Of a DNA stretch of 64,000 nucleotides, positions 13,301 to 22,300 are shown piece after piece. The position numbers and the translations under genes were made by a program. Positions within the stretch are counted from its first letter, which is position 1; each line of letters opens with the position of its first letter. Origin of the DNA: Dryomyza anilis (lineage: Eukaryota > Arthropoda > Insecta > Diptera > Dryomyzidae); the NCBI GenBank assembly GCA_951804985.1, contig OX638132.1, positions 25,706,617 to 25,770,616 of the forward strand, given 5' to 3'. A model generated the notes under the pieces. That model ran no database searches and was not told the origin of the DNA. It saw only the letters and a list, made by a program, of their open reading frames with translations.

Positions 13301-13480
13301 GGCAGACGACACTCACCAATCTGTATTCCATTGTGGGTTGAGACTTTTACGACAGACGTCCGTCTTGTGTGTGACGTTGCCCAATTTGATTTCCACATAG
13401 GCATCCGTCGTGTCGCTGCCCCTGTCCATTACGGGCAAATTGCGCCCGGCCTTGATTTTCACGCCCACTTTTCCTGGCAT
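956..13480 (-). CDS. C2CD5: C2CD5-like protein (C2 domain-containing protein 5 / CDP138 family), 3' end outside window
   Basis: Eleven coding exons on the minus strand join in frame: 13480-13317, 13141-12840, 12778-12618, 11889-11708, 11386-10363, 10308-9474, 3986-3641, 3563-3130, 2228-1529, 1467-1380, 1324-956. They give 1535 residues without a stop. An N-terminal C2 domain (about 1-110) has acidic loop residues D19, D26, D76, D78 and D84. Repeated blocks with G-x-N-A/V-V-x-G-Y follow (222-229 and 991-998, and KGMNAIFGL in exon 9), plus a CxxC...CxxC knuckle at 1103/1106/1124/1127. The order matches vertebrate C2CD5, a Ca2+/phospholipid-binding, AKT-phosphorylated protein linked to GLUT4 vesicle fusion; the role in flies is inferred. 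A Ser/Gln-rich insert (about 270-890) makes it much longer than the roughly 1000-residue vertebrate protein. The C-terminal block lies beyond the left edge. Confidence 0.93.
1380..1467 (-). CDS. C2CD5: C2CD5-like exon 10 (short)
   Basis: This 88-base exon follows TTGCTGCAG and encodes LLQTIYFKLRTMIPCAICDL, matching LLKSLYFKLRSMIPCCLC in vertebrate C2CD5. Donor AGAGC/GTAAGC. It closes in phase 0. Confidence 0.92.
1529..2228 (-). CDS. C2CD5: C2CD5-like exon 9
   Basis: It encodes GRGCFMQAQVVRAKKDLRSE, then LPFLEYELHRVLINKLKAKG MNAIFGL, a third repeat-like block, then an acidic segment (SDTDESDEEVIEIDLNCGNK). It ends QVWRAKLDVGQNINGFPKHF. Donor TCAGCG/GTAATT. Confidence 0.92.
2229..3129 (-). other. 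Intron 8 of the C2CD5-like gene
   Basis: About 0.9 kb of AT-rich sequence. Around 2690-2870 'accctc / gagggttt' strings occur on both strands and could form short hairpins. No ORF, RNA gene or clear transposon end was seen. Confidence 0.5.
3130..3563 (-). CDS. C2CD5: C2CD5-like exon 8 (CxxC knuckle)
   Basis: It begins SDDVCVLSATGTAAVI, then a Ser/Gly-rich linker, then CTMCHIPYNL...RCAICRKGRVPDVLL. The paired CxxC motifs (C1103, C1106, C1124, C1127) could bind a metal, as proposed for this region of the family. Acceptor AATACAG, donor TAACAG/GTTAGT. Confidence 0.92.
3641..3986 (-). CDS. C2CD5: C2CD5-like exon 7 (central conserved domain)
   Basis: It starts after GTCACTTAG in phase 1. It reads YPFLTMTKYPSGFIMHLGAT, then ARSVKLLERVPNPDEPEVRD and ALGCNVVLGYSESTTI (991-1004), all strongly C2CD5-like. 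Donor ATATC/GTGAGT. Confidence 0.93.
5785..6237. mobile_element. Foldback MITE with TIR GGGTGTGTGCGAATTCG
   Basis: The left arm starts GGGTGTGTGCGAATTCG at 5785. The right end (6237, read on the minus strand) starts with the same 17 bases. About 200 bp of each arm match the other in inverted orientation: TGCAGTGTT, TTTTCGAGCA and GACAGCAAACAGAC occur in both. A 3-bp TAT flanks both sides (5782-5784 and 6238-6240), a plausible target duplication. A third copy of the terminal motif lies internally near 6020-6046. There is no coding capacity, so this is a non-autonomous DNA transposon. Confidence 0.88.
6379..6702. repeat. Possible decayed TIR element (ATCGATAAAGCA ends)
   Basis: 'taatatcgataaagcattg' near 6379 appears inverted near 6680-6702 ('gcactgctttatcgatatt'), about 320 bp apart. 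A third copy of 'ctttatcgatatt' lies near 8707. A perfect 11-bp hairpin (TGTCCTGAAAA, from 6579) is inside. The evidence is limited to the ends. Confidence 0.35.
6807..7184 (+). mobile_element. GGGCGTTTTC-type MITE, copy A (diverged)
   Basis: The copy has the same internal order as copy B: GAGCAGAG, GTCGAACGCAA, TTGAGC-GCAGTTGTCAAATT, TCGATAAA, CTGACTCTGAATGTTCAGAG, GACAGTTCGAGCTCAGTTCA. It ends in GAAAACGCCC. Its left TIR has decayed to GGCATTTCCGTAAA. Confidence 0.75.
7185..7735 (-). mobile_element. GGGCGTTTTCG MITE, copy C (inverted, split by copy B)
   Basis: 7185-7247 and 7625-7735 are the two halves of one minus-oriented copy interrupted by copy B. The intact end CGAAAACGCCC is at 7725-7735. 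The other end is truncated against copy A. Confidence 0.75.
7250..7624 (+). mobile_element. GGGCGTTTTCG MITE, copy B (intact ends)
   Basis: 375 bp, with termini GGGCGTTTTCG and CGAAAACGCCC and AAT on both sides (7247-7249, 7625-7627). The flanks are an inverted copy (C) of the same family. Removing B plus one AAT restores the family sequence GTTTGTAATTTAAATC, which directly supports a 3-bp target duplication. No transposase is encoded; a 3-bp duplication fits several DNA transposon superfamilies and the family is not named. Confidence 0.88.
7736..8660 (+). mobile_element. GGGCGTTTTCG MITE, copy D (right half, split by a 0.7 kb repeat)
   Basis: 7740-7876 matches the family from AGTACTGTT to GTTCAGAGTTAAAAAAC. 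The next family bases (AAACGCAGAT--CTTTTTGACAG) resume at about 8600, after the inserted element. The 3' TIR has decayed (AAAGAAAACACA). The left half is missing. Confidence 0.75.
7877..8599 (+). mobile_element. 0.7 kb dispersed repeat (GAGTTGGGAAAGTTAGG...GGGTATAA), copy 1
   Basis: The boundaries are set by the host MITE copy D that it interrupts, so about 723 bp is a real insertion unit. Left end TTGGGAAAGTTAGGTCACAT; right end ATATATACTTTTCCATACCGG, then GGGCGTTACAA and GTGTAGGGTATAA. A run of GACAGACAGACGGACATGG precedes it. It has GC-richer blocks (GGGCGGACCACGCC). No long TIR or ORF. The ending recalls an abundant repeat type of fly genomes, class not assigned. Confidence 0.82.
9474..10308 (-). 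CDS. C2CD5: C2CD5-like exon 6 (Ser/Pro/Ala-rich insert)
   Basis: Acceptor GTTTCTAG, donor CCTAAAG/GTGAGT. It has proline-directed Ser clusters (PTPSESDNSPRSPISPV), Ser/Ala runs, and ends RRSSDSDLSITPKG. That last part matches the SSSSDTDLSLTPK block before the central domain of vertebrate C2CD5, so the insert rejoins the conserved frame here. Confidence 0.88.
10363..11386 (-). CDS. C2CD5: C2CD5-like exon 5 (long Ser/Gln-rich insert)
   Basis: The acceptor is ambiguous: two CAG/C sites 12 bases apart (exon start at 11386 or 11374) both keep the frame, giving four residues more or less, a possible NAGNAG-like choice. About 340 residues of low-complexity Ser/Thr/Gln/His/Lys sequence follow, with acidic patches (SDEEEGD, GSESDDEEH) and basic clusters (KKLKHHMRR, RRRPS). 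No domain is recognised. Donor ATGCAG/GTGGC. Confidence 0.85.
11708..11889 (-). CDS. C2CD5: C2CD5-like exon 4 (first GxNAVxGY repeat)
   Basis: It encodes VQRKMGLKAINLGANAVIGY (residues 210-229), then TQCFDLEGDVGVVARGIGTA. This is the first YbjQ-like block, as in vertebrate C2CD5. Donor GAAGA/GTGAGT. Confidence 0.93.
11890..12617 (-). other. Intron 3 of the C2CD5-like gene, extremely AT-rich
   Basis: About 0.73 kb made mostly of AAATTTAA/ATTAAATT words with long A and T runs (a 16-base T run near 12360). No feature apart from composition was recognised. Confidence 0.6.
12618..12778 (-). CDS. C2CD5: C2CD5-like exon 3
   Basis: Acceptor AATTTTAG, donor CAG/GTGCGT. It encodes QCIPYGYRAQVIHGFVEELV and DDPEYQWIDKIRTPRASNEA, the segment between the C2 domain and the first G-x-N-A-V repeat in family members. 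The total reaches 209 full codons, in phase 0. Confidence 0.93.
12840..13141 (-). CDS. C2CD5: C2CD5-like exon 2 (second half of C2 domain and linker)
   Basis: It starts after TTGTTAG and completes Trp55. It reads FRFEIDDAELQ through MDYDTYSANDAIGKV (second Ca2+ loop, D76/D78/D84), then GWIPVFDTMHGIRGEVNV and KVDLFSDLNKFRQSSCG, all hallmark C2CD5 sequence. It ends at TTTCATT/GTAAAAG within a codon. Confidence 0.93.
13317..13480 (-). CDS. C2CD5: C2CD5-like exon 1 (start codon, first half of C2 domain)
   Basis: The start ATG is at 13480-13478 and begins MPGKVGVKIKAGRNLPVMDR, the canonical family N-terminus, so no upstream start is needed. The first Ca2+ loop (D19, D26) is here. The exon ends at the donor ATTG/GTGAGT and leaves a split Trp55 codon. 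Confidence 0.93.
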
Positions 13481-15566
13481 TATGACGCCTTTGTCAGTGG
13501 TACTCTGCCTACGGCTACTGTCACTCGCGTATTTTTAATATTCTTCCTTTTTTCTCTGGATTCTCGTCAAGGCTGCTCACTTGAAAAGAGCAACACATTC
13601 ACGCCCCACTGGCTCACTGTGTGCACACAATCACTGCAAAAAACGCAAATTAGGAATTTTAATAGTTTCGTTCGTTTTTAATGCAAGCACATTTGTTTTC
13701 TTTCTCATAAACTACATCAAAATTAACAATTAAAATAAATTTCACCTTCTGCACTGCACAAATAAAAATCTCGTCTGTCACTTTTGCCAGCTGTCGCAAA
13801 GGAACAGTGTTGGTTAACATAGTTATTAATTGTGTCACAGTATTCAGTAATCACAGTAAATTTGACAGTAATTAATTTGTCAGAAAAAATTGAAAAAAAA
13901 ATTAATTTTTTTTTTAATTATTTGTTGAGATGGCAGGGTTAAAACCATATTGCCAGGGTATATAAAAATCAAAACTTCAAGTAGTTACAAAAAAACTACT
14001 AAAATAGGCAGTTGGTGGTTACAAACAAAAGACAAAAAGTAATAAAAATTAGAGATCAATTTTTGCTTCTTTAATAAAATTTAGAAGATCATAGATAGCT
14101 AGAATATTTTTTGATTTGAAAATAGAAGAAATATCCGTGAAATTTAGTAATGTATAGAAATTTGTGAAAATGTGTCTGAAACAAGCACAATTTTTATAAC
14201 AATTACTAAGAATTTCAGAATTTTGGTAGATTTTTTTAATGAATGAAATTGCAAAAATCTGTCAATAGATTTTTACTTACCGCTGTAACAAAAACAGATT
14301 TTTTGTAAGAATTTAGATTGGCAGCTATGGGTGCTTATGCCAAGCATTTGCACAAATTACTGCAAAGCATTTCGATTTTAAGGGAAACAATAAAAACTTT
14401 TCTTTTTTTTCTGAATTTATATTCTGAATTTCATATTTTTTACAAAAAAAAAATATTAAAATGCACAGTTTTTCATGTAAATACTTAAAAAATTATTATA
14501 TTAGTTCGTTTTCCTGTTGCAGCTGTAGAACATACTTTAATTCCTTTTAGTATATAGTATTATCACTTATATGCGTTTTCTTTTATTTTACATTTAAACC
14601 TTTAATTAGGGAAATATATGGGCTTCAATTCAAATGTAATTTGAAGGTCGAATCACATTTTATTTCTAGCTTACAATTAAGTTAAACCTCGAATGTATAT
14701 TGAATGTCGGAATTCAAGTTTAGGTAAAGGCTAGATTCAATTGGATAAAAAGCTACCAGTTTTGCTGGAGAACGCTATTATTTTCAAGCTTACAATTAGA
14801 AAAAGTTGAATGCTTTTCTCCAGTGAAAGCTTCGATATCCATGTTCAAGGTTTTTGGTTTATTGGGTATAAACAAAAATGGAATTTATATTGGAAACTAT
14901 GTTTTCAATCAATTAAAGAGTTGTATGTAACTTTAATAAAATATTAATAATAAATTAATTTGTAAATTGACAGCTGAGATAGCGGTGCATTCAATAACAG
15001 TGAGCGATTAGTTACTGAGCTGTTTCGCAACTGCTGAGGTTGCTGAATGCAGCCAATAAAAATAACTACCCAAGTAACATATTGAAAAACTTAGTCTGGA
15101 TCAATAGATTTACATGTAACGAATATATATCGATACGTAGAATTAAATATGTTCTTGACTTAGCACGGAAACCAACCTAGAATTCTATGTAGAAAACTCG
15201 AAATATTCTTTCTTATCTCAGTAAAGAATTCTGTAGGGATTTCTGCTATTATATCAAAAACCATTGCTTTATTATTTTTTGTTTATAAACAAACCAAAAA
15301 AATAAGTGGCATTCAATGTGATATTTTTTAATCAACACAATTATCAAGAAAAATGTAAGTTGAACAAATAAATATTACCATTCATTTAAAAGTACAATTT
15401 ATGTCGGAAATTGCATGGATGTCGGAAGTGCACATACTGAGTTGAATCGCGATTTACTGGCCGAAGTGAAATAAGAAAATACAACAGAATATTTATATAA
15501 ATATATAAATACAATAAAAAATATAAATACTATAAAATAATATTATATACTAAAAAAAGAAATATT

Positions 15567-15569
<3 letters not shown>

Positions 15570-15644
<75 letters not shown>
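15570..15644. repeat. (TA)n microsatellite
   Basis: About 75 bases of uninterrupted alternating TA. Confidence 0.97.
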
Positions 15645-15647
<3 letters not shown>

Positions 15648-15950
15648 ACATAAATTTCTTTGCGAATTTACACCGTATTCGCTAAGAAGTATAGATTCGT
15701 TACGAATTCTAGCTTCTTTCGTTACTTTTGCCTTAGATGTGTAACGATCATGTACGTAGAAATATGAAGAGAATTCTGTGTTCTAATTCTGTATATCGAT
15801 GTACACTCACAGACACCAACACATTGAAACAAAAAAAAAATTAACTATCGAAACATAGAAAAACTGTGCCAGGACAGGGAATTCTCTACATTTATCGACA
15901 TAGATGCTCGTTACGTACCTACTGCCAAGCAGTGTTGTCACCGTTGTCAC

Positions 15951-15970
15951 TCTACCACAATTGTGGTAGA
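15951..15970. repeat. 20-bp perfect palindrome
   Basis: TCTACCACAA is followed directly by its reverse complement. The motif CTACCA recurs nearby (16010, 16480, 16500), so this may be the tip of a decayed foldback element. Confidence 0.7.
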
Positions 15971-16562
15971 AATACCAGTTTTTTCGGAACCTTTAGATTT
16001 CTACCATTTCTACTACGGAGGGTTCAAAATCTACATTTTTTTTTTAAATTATGTAAAATTTATAATATTGCTCCAAAAAACTATAAACTCAAATCAAAAT
16101 GATGAAAGAAATAACCGTCAGTTTAAAAATGAATTTTACGCAAACACTACGTGCGTTTTAAAAATCGTTTAAAAAATGCTCTATTTATAATGATTGTGCA
16201 TATAAAGTGATAAAATAAGTCATTATTCATTTATTTGCAAAAAAAAAGTTTTTTTTTTGATATTTCACATTCAATTTTCAACCTAATTCCCTGAGCTTGA
16301 GCCTAACTGAAATCTATGTATTTATTGTACTGTTAAATAAAAATATATAATTTGTTTAAGTTTCATTATACAATTGAAATATTTTAAAATTAAAATTTTT
16401 TATTGATCAAATTAGTCAAATATATATAAAGAATATATAAAAATTCTATATTTTACGTATTTGCAAAAATATAAAAGGCTACCATTATTTTGTAAAATCT
16501 ACCACTATTTTTTTGCCCAATCTACCTATAATTATAATTTTTAAACTAACGAAAATGTTCAG

Positions 16563-17107
16563 TAGCGCGATTCTGTAACTTCTTAACGACAAATGTCGAT
16601 ATCGCTATAGCAATATAGTTAGTGTGATTCACATTCGATATGATTTTAATCTTAAAATTTGTGAAAAATGTGGCATCATCTAAACTTAAATGTCAAATAA
16701 ATTAAATTAAATTAGAATTTAATTTAAAAAGTCAATATTTTTGTATAACAAACATTAAAAACTAAGTGCATATATTTAAAAACCTTATAACCAAAGTAAA
16801 TATGAAAAAAGTGGACGTGCACAACAATTTTAGCGGATTTAGGACATGTTAAAGTCAAGTTCCATCGAGATTCATAGAAATGCCACATTTCTCGCCCACC
16901 GGACGTTAAAAAGAATGTTTGAACGTCAAACTTTTACTTAACGACAATCGTTAATCGATAGCGTATCAACATTTGTCGATACGTAACAACAAATTTTATC
17001 TATTAATGTTGTTACGAATTTTGTACAGAATAGCACTTAACGTTTTTTGTCGTTATCTGTACTAACGATATCGATTTTCGTCGTTAAGTAGTTACAGAAT
17101 TGCGCTA
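16563..17107. mobile_element. MITE with TIR TAGCGCRATTCTGTAACT
   Basis: The left end TAGCGCGATTCTGTAACTTC and the right end (minus strand) TAGCGCAATTCTGTAACTAC match over about 45 bp, including CTTAACGAC and ATCGATATCG or variants. CAG flanks both sides (16560-16562, 17108-17110). Inside, further 'aacgacaa / ttgtcgtta' strings are inverted. Length 545 bp, no ORF. Likely a non-autonomous DNA transposon. Confidence 0.82.
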
Positions 17108-17847
17108 CAGAATTCGTAACAAAATCTTTACTTTGAGTTACTCGAGTAACTTGGCTTGGACAAATCAAAGTTGGCATGATACATGATATCATGATAGCGT
17201 CTGCTTTGTGCGCAGGAAAATGATTTATTATGGCGGAACGGCGTGATATTTAGAACCCTTGCATCACGTTTTTCAGATCAAGTTAATGTGGGTAAAATTT
17301 CTTGTTCGGAGCATTTAAATCAATTGTAGATCGCAGCTATGGCGTCTTGGTATTGCAAGAAATGCATGCATCTGTGGTGTTTGTCCTCGATTGATTCAAT
17401 GGGTTTCTGTAGCATAGCTGAAATAAACAATACAAATTTATATATTATTGATTGATTATATATATTATTTTTATATGTAACTTTCATTATTTGAAGAAAT
17501 ATGTTGAACATCATTTGAATATTTTAAAAACAAACAAATGCCAAACATTAATTTTGGCATAACAAAACAGAGCTGCCGCATTATTTTATACTGTTTTTAA
17601 ATGACAATCTCAGATTGTGAAATCTAACAATATATTTCTATGCGTGTAGGATATTGTGGTTTGTAACACTATATTTCTATGCGTGTAACTAACTTGTGGA
17701 ATTACACAAAAAGTGGCAATACTGCACCATTTATTCATTTATTGCCGCCAAAAGTGTAGTGTTGTCAAAAGTGACAAAAATAAGTTGAGAGCAGCAGTTT
17801 TTGTTTACAATTAATTTAACAAATTTTTTTTGGTGGCAAGTGGCGAC

Positions 17848-19375
17848 ATGAATAACTTTGGAAAAGTCCGTATAAAAAACCTTTCCCAATTAATAGAGAA
17901 GAAGCCTAAAAACTCAACAAACACATTACAAACAAAAAATGAAATTTATATTGGAAACCATGTCACAATTATTGATGATTGCGATGATACAAGTGGTACC
18001 GTCGAAACGGAACTTGTGACAGGCGCTGCAAAAACAACGATAACCACACCAGTCAAAGCGCAGCAAACGAAACGACGAGGAGCAACAACTTCCAAAAAGC
18101 AGCAACCGGCAGAGCCGAAAACTGCAAAAAAGGTGCCAAAAAGTGCGAAGAAAGAATTGCCTCCAAGTCAAAAGAAAATCGACAACTTCTTCAAGAGTTG
18201 TTCCAAAACATATACCATTGAAAAGCTGCCGTTGGGCTCGGTCAATACGTGCGTTATTTCTAAAAGAGCGCCGGGCAGCAGTAAGAAAAAGAGGCAACAC
18301 AGTAACAGCACTAAAAAACAGGAAAAAACTCCGATTAAGGCACGTCGAGCAACGGGACGTAAGCGACTCTTTGTCGACAACAGTGACACGGAGACAACGG
18401 AGACAAATCTTAGCTGCATGACGGGCATTACAACAACAAACCCGGTGGGGAAACGAAAAACACCTGTAAAACGAAAAAACGTGGAGCCTACTGATAGTGC
18501 AACATCGGCATGTATTGATATAGGCAAACGAACACACGTGGATGCAACAGAGAAACCTAGTGAAGCGGTGGCATGTATCGATCTGTGCTCGGACAGTGAA
18601 GATGAGCTGCAGGTCAAGCAAGAGTTACTACATGAAGAAGAGTTGAAAGTGGAGGTGTTTGGCGTTGTCACCAAAGAAGATGTTGTTAAATCACCAACAT
18701 CGCGAGTATCGCCAATTCGCGTCACAAAACCTGTCAAAAGGCTATCGCCGAAATTACGCACTCCATCGCCTGCTCTTTCTAAGGCTGCAACACCACCCAG
18801 GCTAGCGGCAAATGTGCAGCAGGAGCCAACAACTCCCATGATTAGTATTCCATTAGAGTCGGCGGCATCAGTTAGTCCAGCATCGGCGGTTTCTATAAAA
18901 TTACATGCCAAAATGCAGCTGCGAGTAGCATCGCCGATGCGAATGGAAACTTCTGCAGCCACATCGTCTTCAACCTCCGCTGCATCCATAATATCATGCA
19001 CCTCACCCAGCTTAGACAATAAAAAACGTACAAACAAGACGGTGTCAACTTCACCTATTGTGATCAAGACGTCTACAATTAAGAACAAGAGCAAAACGTC
19101 CGCCGCTAAGTCAAACGTATCGACAGACATCAAGTCTACAACAAACAGCGCCAAATGTGCATCACCCGCAGCCAGTTCTGGCGCTGGCTCGCGTCGCAAA
19201 CCGCGTGCTTGTCCATCCTACAAGTTGGTGGAGGGAACCAGCTTTGCTGTGGATGCCTTTCAGTTTGGCGCCATCAAAGGCGTCACTCACTACTTTCTCA
19301 GTCACTTTCATGCGGATCACTATGTGGGACTGACGCGCAAGTTTGCGATGCCACTCATATTAAGTCCCATCACAG
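17848..19375 (+). CDS. Snm1: Snm1 exon 1 (start, disordered N-terminus, HFHADH motif)
   Basis: It encodes residues 1-509 plus one base. Lys/Ser/Thr-rich tail with basic stretches suited to nuclear import, then the conserved YKLVEGTSFAVDAFQFG and HYFLSHFHADHYVGL. Donor CACAG/GTATTT in the middle of the catalytic domain. The long minus-strand open frames here are composition shadows. Confidence 0.94.
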
Positions 19376-22300
19376 GTATTTATTGTATAATGTCAATATA
19401 GTGATTTTGATGAAGATAGAGATTCATGGTTTTCATACAATGAATTCATAAAATATGCTATTATGTTTAATATGTGAAATTAATGCATGTATTCATTATT
19501 ATGCTAGAATTTTAAATATCGCATTAAATATGAGCTCAATATGATTTCATCATGTGAAAAACATTCCATGCATAAACTGTGAGTCGAAATATATTATATA
19601 TATTTTTTTGTTCATATTGGAAATTCAATCAGCACATTCTACGACACAAATACGAATAAACAAAAGTTTTATAAAATCATATTACAATCTAAATTTGATT
19701 AACAACTGATGCAACAAATTTGCAAAAAGATTTTCATTCTTCCACAAGTGTGAAATAAAATAGAGAATGGTTTTCCAAAAAATAATTGTATGTTGTGAAA
19801 TAGATTGCAATATAAAAAAAAAATATATATATATCAAAAATATATTTTAATTCAGGTGAACGTGGGCCGCATCCATAGATGTCAGATGAAATTCCTATAC
19901 GAATTACATTTTCCCTTATTAAATTCTCACTATATTCCACATGGGAAAATTCTCACAAATACCCTCAAATTCTCACACGTGGAAATTTTCCTCGTGTGAG
20001 AATTGATTTTCCGCAAAAGCAAAACATTTTCATAAGCTGTATTTTTCCTGCAAAACATGAATAATATTTTTAATTTATGTTCGTTAAATTTCCTTGTGAC
20101 AGAATTCGAAGGGTCGAATATGATTAAAATTTAAATAATAGATTTTTCAAAGTATCTTTAATATGGAACCAGACAAGAAACCGACATTATTGCATTGTCC
20201 TCCAGTTCTAGACTATGTTTAAAAATCAAGAAGTATCGAGCACATAGGTTACTTTAAAGTTACTTTGAAATCAATTAAAAAATTTGTACCGAACAGACAG
20301 ACAAAAAGCATTTTAATTTGTTTCAAAATCATAAAATGTTTTATAAATGAGGCATATGAGCCATTTTACACTGCTCATACAAGAGCAGCCTACGAATTTA
20401 ATTCTGTGGAAACTCTGCAGCCTATACGTAGCAAATTGCTGCATGCAACAACTTTGGAAAATTCAAATTCAGTTTTTGCATTTTTTTGATTTTGGTTCAG
20501 TCTTCAATGCACATATATCTTATTTAGTTTATTGAAAAAGAAAAACTTAGGCGACTTGAAATGTAGATTATGCAGAGAAAGATCACTGATGAAAGGGCTT
20601 GGCCTTTTGCCAATTCTTTGTTGTTTTATATGGTTGCTAAAAAAAACACCCAATTTATACCGACTGACCCTTGAGCACATCAAGACAATTTAAAGTTTAA
20701 ATAATCTTTATAAGTTCTTAAAATGTTTATATTAAAAATTAAAGTTTTTAAATATTTTGTATTTCACGAAATATCAGCCAATAAACTACAGAGTTTTCGA
20801 AAAGATGGTCACATGTATTACCCAAGCAACATTTATACGGAGCACCGACTCGAACGGAATCATAATTCCGTCGTTGCCGGTACGTTCAAAATGTATTCGT
20901 CGAAGCAGATACTAAAACGGAACGAAAACGTATCGTCAAATTGCTTGACTCCGTTTGTATGCCGATATTTTCTGTATTTCGAAAACAATACGTTTGAACT
21001 CCGTTTCGATGGTGCCGCTGGGGACGATGTTCCTTAAAACCCGCTCTGTTCAACACGATTCCGGATTCAGAAATCGGCATGTTTCCGGAATATGATTCCG
21101 TTTTGCTGTACCGATAACGGAACATAAGTGGAACGAATTGTTTATTGGGTAGTTTCATATAATCGCTTTGTAGGAGTTATATTTTTTAAATTAAATTACT
21201 GGTTTATGAGATAGAAGAATTCGAAATAAAGAATATTTTTCCACAATAAGTCCATACTTTATCGAAGAAAACTGGAAATAGATGAATTTCGAGAATACAA
21301 CAAGTTGTGTAAAACCATTATAACGAGGGTTTATATTCAATACATTCTACCTACAATAACACTCTTTCTCAGGAGAGCAGTGCGTGGTCGCTATAGCAGT
21401 GAGTGGTAGCTGTAGCAGTGCGTGGTCGCTATAACAGTGCGTGGTGTGTATTCGTGTACTCGCTTACAGCGCTGGTGAATTTAGTGGAATTCGTGAAATT
21501 GGTGGAATTCGCTTAGAATTAGAATTATTAGTTGGCGGTTTGCGCGCATATCAGTTCACAATTGGTTCATGTCAAAAGAAACGCTTATAGAGTTTGACCA
21601 TACTCTATTGGTATCGTTGAAAATGATGATGATTGCAATAGTTTCATATTTAATTATGCTTCATCGTCAGAAAAGTATATTTCTTATATACTTTCACAAG
21701 AATTTATATTATTCTTTTTTAATAAACTAAGAATTATAAGAATACTTTGAAATGCAAAAATACTTTTAAAACGGCGACCATACCAATTAAATAATTTTCT
21801 AAATAATTTTCGAAAATAACATTTTTAGCGAATGTGTTTGCTAAATACATAAAAATAGCAAGAATGTCATTGCTAGACCAATGATTGGTGTATAATTAAT
21901 TTTGATTGCTGTATTTACATCGATTATTTTTTTCTGTGTAGATAGAGGTTAATGCTATTCTAAAGTGACCAATGTCTACGAAAAAATGAGCGGATTGAGC
22001 TTATTGCACAATATTGTAGTGGATACAGATTAGAAAATGTTTTTGGAATCAGAGATTTGTTATTTGTTTAATCACCGACTAAATTTGTGTCCTATCATAT
22101 GATTATTAAAAGTCCTTATATTACGCAATATAACCGGTAAACCCTTGTACCGCTATTTTAAAATCATTACTTTTGTCCCAATACCCCTATTCTAGCTAGC
22201 AATGACAAATTTGTTATGAATTTTGTGAATTCTTTAAAAAAAATATTATTTTTTTTAACATTTATGCTCATTTTATGTTAGTTATGGTCATTTTGAGATG

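Larger units (their letters stand above)
13481..17847. promoter_or_regulatory. Divergent intergenic region between the C2CD5-like gene and Snm1
   Basis: Both genes point away from this 4.4 kb gap, so both promoters and 5'UTRs lie in it. I could not place either transcription start with confidence. The C2CD5 leader is presumably in 13481-13830, where GC is higher. It contains a (TA)n tract, a palindrome, a TIR element (listed separately), and two near-identical 'TATTTCTATGCGTGTA' strings around 17630-17690. 13840-15560 shows nothing further that I can support. Confidence 0.55.

Noticed and set aside
17830..17847. In-frame TTG extension upstream of the Snm1 ATG
   Set aside because: TTG start is not expected in a fly nuclear gene; the ATG at 17848 is the first in frame.
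18168..19199. 343-codon open frame on the minus strand opposite Snm1 exon 1
   Set aside because: Antisense shadow of a biased coding exon; no family resemblance and no splice or start context.
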